6,709 nt of DNA from Porticoccaceae bacterium (lineage in GTDB: Bacteria; Pseudomonadota; Gammaproteobacteria; Pseudomonadales; Porticoccaceae). Where the stretch lies: the NCBI GenBank assembly GCA_028822945.1, contig JAPKCN010000109.1, positions 1-6,709 of the forward strand. Reading direction: 5' to 3'. The position numbers and the translations under genes were made by a program. The notes under the pieces are model-generated. The model ran no database searches, was not told the DNA's origin, and saw only the letters and a list, made by a program, of their open reading frames with translations. Positions 5,379-6,709 of the stretch are shown one piece after another (positions within the stretch are counted from its first letter, which is position 1; the number at the start of each line of letters is the position of its first letter).

Positions 5379-6709
5379 TTAGAGCGACGCTGGCGCTGCA
5401 ACTTTTCGCCATCGCAACCAGCTTCCTTTGCTCTCGGTGGTTACAGGTTCATCCTCCGACAGACTATGCAGATTGAGGTAACTACGATAGTAACGAATAT
5501 TGTCGACATAGCGCACTGCTTCATCGCCGCGTGCATAGCCGTATTTGAGTGTGAGGTAGGTGCTCTTATCCGCTAATTTCGGCAGCTGTTCGCGAACATT
5601 GACCCATAGGTCGGGGTCTTGCTTGTGACGCTGTGCAAGAATACGTGCGTCTTCCATATGACCATAACCGACATTATAGGCTGCGAGCGTCAGCCAGGTG
5701 CGATCGGGTTCGGTAATCCTATCGGGCAACCTAGACTTTAGTTTTAACAAGTAGCGACTGCCGCCAGTGATACTCTGTTCCGGATCGAGGCGGTTTTCAA
5801 CGCGCATTTCTCTCGCCGTATTGCGGGTCAGCATCATTAGGCCACGCACGCCAGTGGGTGATCGCGCCAGCGGATTCCAATGCGATTCTTGGTAGCCTAC
5901 CGCGGCAAGCAATTGCCAGTCGAACTTGGTCGCTAAAGATGCGCGCTCAAACATCTGCTGGTATTTTGGCAGTCGCCGCTCCACCATACGCTCAAGCAGT
6001 TTCGAATTTGCTACCGAGAAGTAGCTTGCCTGTGAAAACATGCGGAGTTTTAGCTGATTGAGTTCACCGCTGGCAATAAAGCGATCAAGGAATTGATTGG
6101 CGGCGGTCAATAGGCTGCCATCTCCGTGTTTGGCAAATGCCCACGCAATTGGTTGCGGTTCTGAGATAGTCATTCCCAGTGCGGCTTTTTGATATATGTG
6201 GCGGTTAACTGTGTAGGCTAGGGAGTCGACAACGGCATAGTCAACCTCGCCTTGATGCACGCGTTTAATGAGACCGCCCATTGTGGCTTGATCGGTTTCT
6301 GTCCAGTCCAGTTCTGGATTGCTGAGTTGTAAGTTGCGTAATTGCTCGCTGTGTGCCGAATCGCTAATTACCGCCAGGGTACCAGTGAGTTGGTTGAGAT
6401 TGTGCGGTCGCAAGGTGCCGATTTGGTAGAGCAATTGCTGAGTCATTTGATAGTAGGGGATGGAGAAGTTTAACCAGCGCTGCCGCGCTTGCGTCTGCGC
6501 TAGATTTGCGGCGCCAAAATCACCGCGCAAACTACCAATGGACAAAAATAAGCCGCGTAGGGTCGCCTTGGGTACTACCTCGAGTTCGACTCCAAGGCTA
6601 TCGGCAAACGCCTTGGCCAATAAAAAGTCAAATCCGTTCTCCCCGCGACTATCGCGAAAGTAGGTGGTCGGGCCCTCTATAGTCAGCATCACCAAGCGCC
6701 CCCGCTCCT
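5379..6709 (-). CDS. mltF: Membrane-bound lytic murein transglycosylase MltF, lacking its N-terminus
   Basis: MltF cleaves the MurNAc-GlcNAc bond of peptidoglycan, forming 1,6-anhydromuramic ends, at the periplasmic face of the outer membrane. About 442 residues are visible against about 518 in E. coli. The frame stays open to the right edge, reading E-R-G-R-L-V-M-L, which aligns with the family just after the signal region. The TTG, GTG and ATG codons at 6687-6695 are therefore internal and the true start lies outside. The first half is a bacterial solute-binding (SBP_bac_3) domain with FDFLLAKAFADSLG. The second is an SLT domain starting near FDWQLLAAVGYQESHW. The catalytic Glu is codon 5886-5888, followed by SPTGVRGLMMLT, and later come LAAYNVGYGHMEDAR and YGYARGDEAVRYVDNI. 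The C-terminal tail is shorter than in E. coli. In E. coli the next gene beyond mltF is a divergent purL, which may hold here too. Confidence 0.95.
   Translation of the reverse strand, partial: ERGRLVMLTIEGPTTYFRDSRGENGFDFLLAKAFADSLGVELEVVPKATLRGLFLSIGSLRGDFGAANLAQTQARQRWLNFSIPYYQMTQQLLYQIGTLRPHNLNQLTGTLAVISDSAHSEQLRNLQLSNPELDWTETDQATMGGLIKRVHQGEVDYAVVDSLAYTVNRHIYQKAALGMTISEPQPIAWAFAKHGDGSLLTAANQFLDRFIASGELNQLKLRMFSQASYFSVANSKLLERMVERRLPKYQQMFERASLATKFDWQLLAAVGYQESHWNPLARSPTGVRGLMMLTRNTAREMRVENRLDPEQSITGGSRYLLKLKSRLPDRITEPDRTWLTLAAYNVGYGHMEDARILAQRHKQDPDLWVNVREQLPKLADKSTYLTLKYGYARGDEAVRYVDNIRYYRSYLNLHSLSEDEPVTTESKGSWLRWRKVAAPASL

Noticed and set aside
6687..6695. Start of mltF at one of the consecutive TTG, GTG or ATG codons
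   Set aside because: The frame stays open to the window edge and the residues before them (E-R-G-R) fit the family, so these codons are internal.

Overview
The window reads as chromosomal DNA of a gammaproteobacterium. The right side carries an EpmB-type EF-P lysine aminomutase, TadA and MltF, with tadA and mltF convergent as in E. coli. The left edge carries the start of a PpnP homologue. The species cannot be fixed from the sequence; a free-living, possibly marine, lineage is only a guess. I see no rRNA, tRNA, CRISPR array, transposase, integrase or phage gene.

Layout. Bases 1-115 hold the first 38 codons of ppnP on the minus strand, cut by the window edge. A 340-base gene-free spacer (116-455) follows. 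It holds a candidate sigma-70 promoter, two copies of an 8-bp palindrome, and a hairpin-prone leader directly before the next gene. Three plus-strand genes come next. The first is an exported lipoprotein of the zinc metallo-beta-lactamase fold, resembling NAPE-hydrolysing phospholipase D (456-1463). The second is a four-helix DUF4239 (bestrophin-like) membrane protein (1636-2466). The third is a sterol-desaturase/fatty-acid-hydroxylase family membrane di-iron enzyme with an extra C-terminal membrane domain (2531-3781). The hydroxylase is convergent with epmB (3790-4806, minus), with 8 bases between stop codons. A 63-base divergent spacer separates epmB from tadA (4870-5334, plus). tadA is convergent with mltF (5379-6709, minus), whose N-terminus lies beyond the right edge.

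How the genes may work together. epmB and tadA both serve translation: beta-lysylation of elongation factor P and A-to-I editing of tRNA position 34. mltF belongs to peptidoglycan turnover and ppnP to nucleoside phosphorolysis. The middle trio is the accessory-looking part. Two of its three proteins belong to families whose characterised animal relatives act on membrane lipids (NAPE-PLD and alkylglycerol monooxygenase), and all three are predicted to be in or on membranes. A shared role in envelope lipid modification is possible, but it is inference from families and position. Nothing here amounts to a clearly new system. The best leads are this trio, the hydroxylase's C-terminal extension, and the duplicated GGTGAA leader of the lipoprotein gene.
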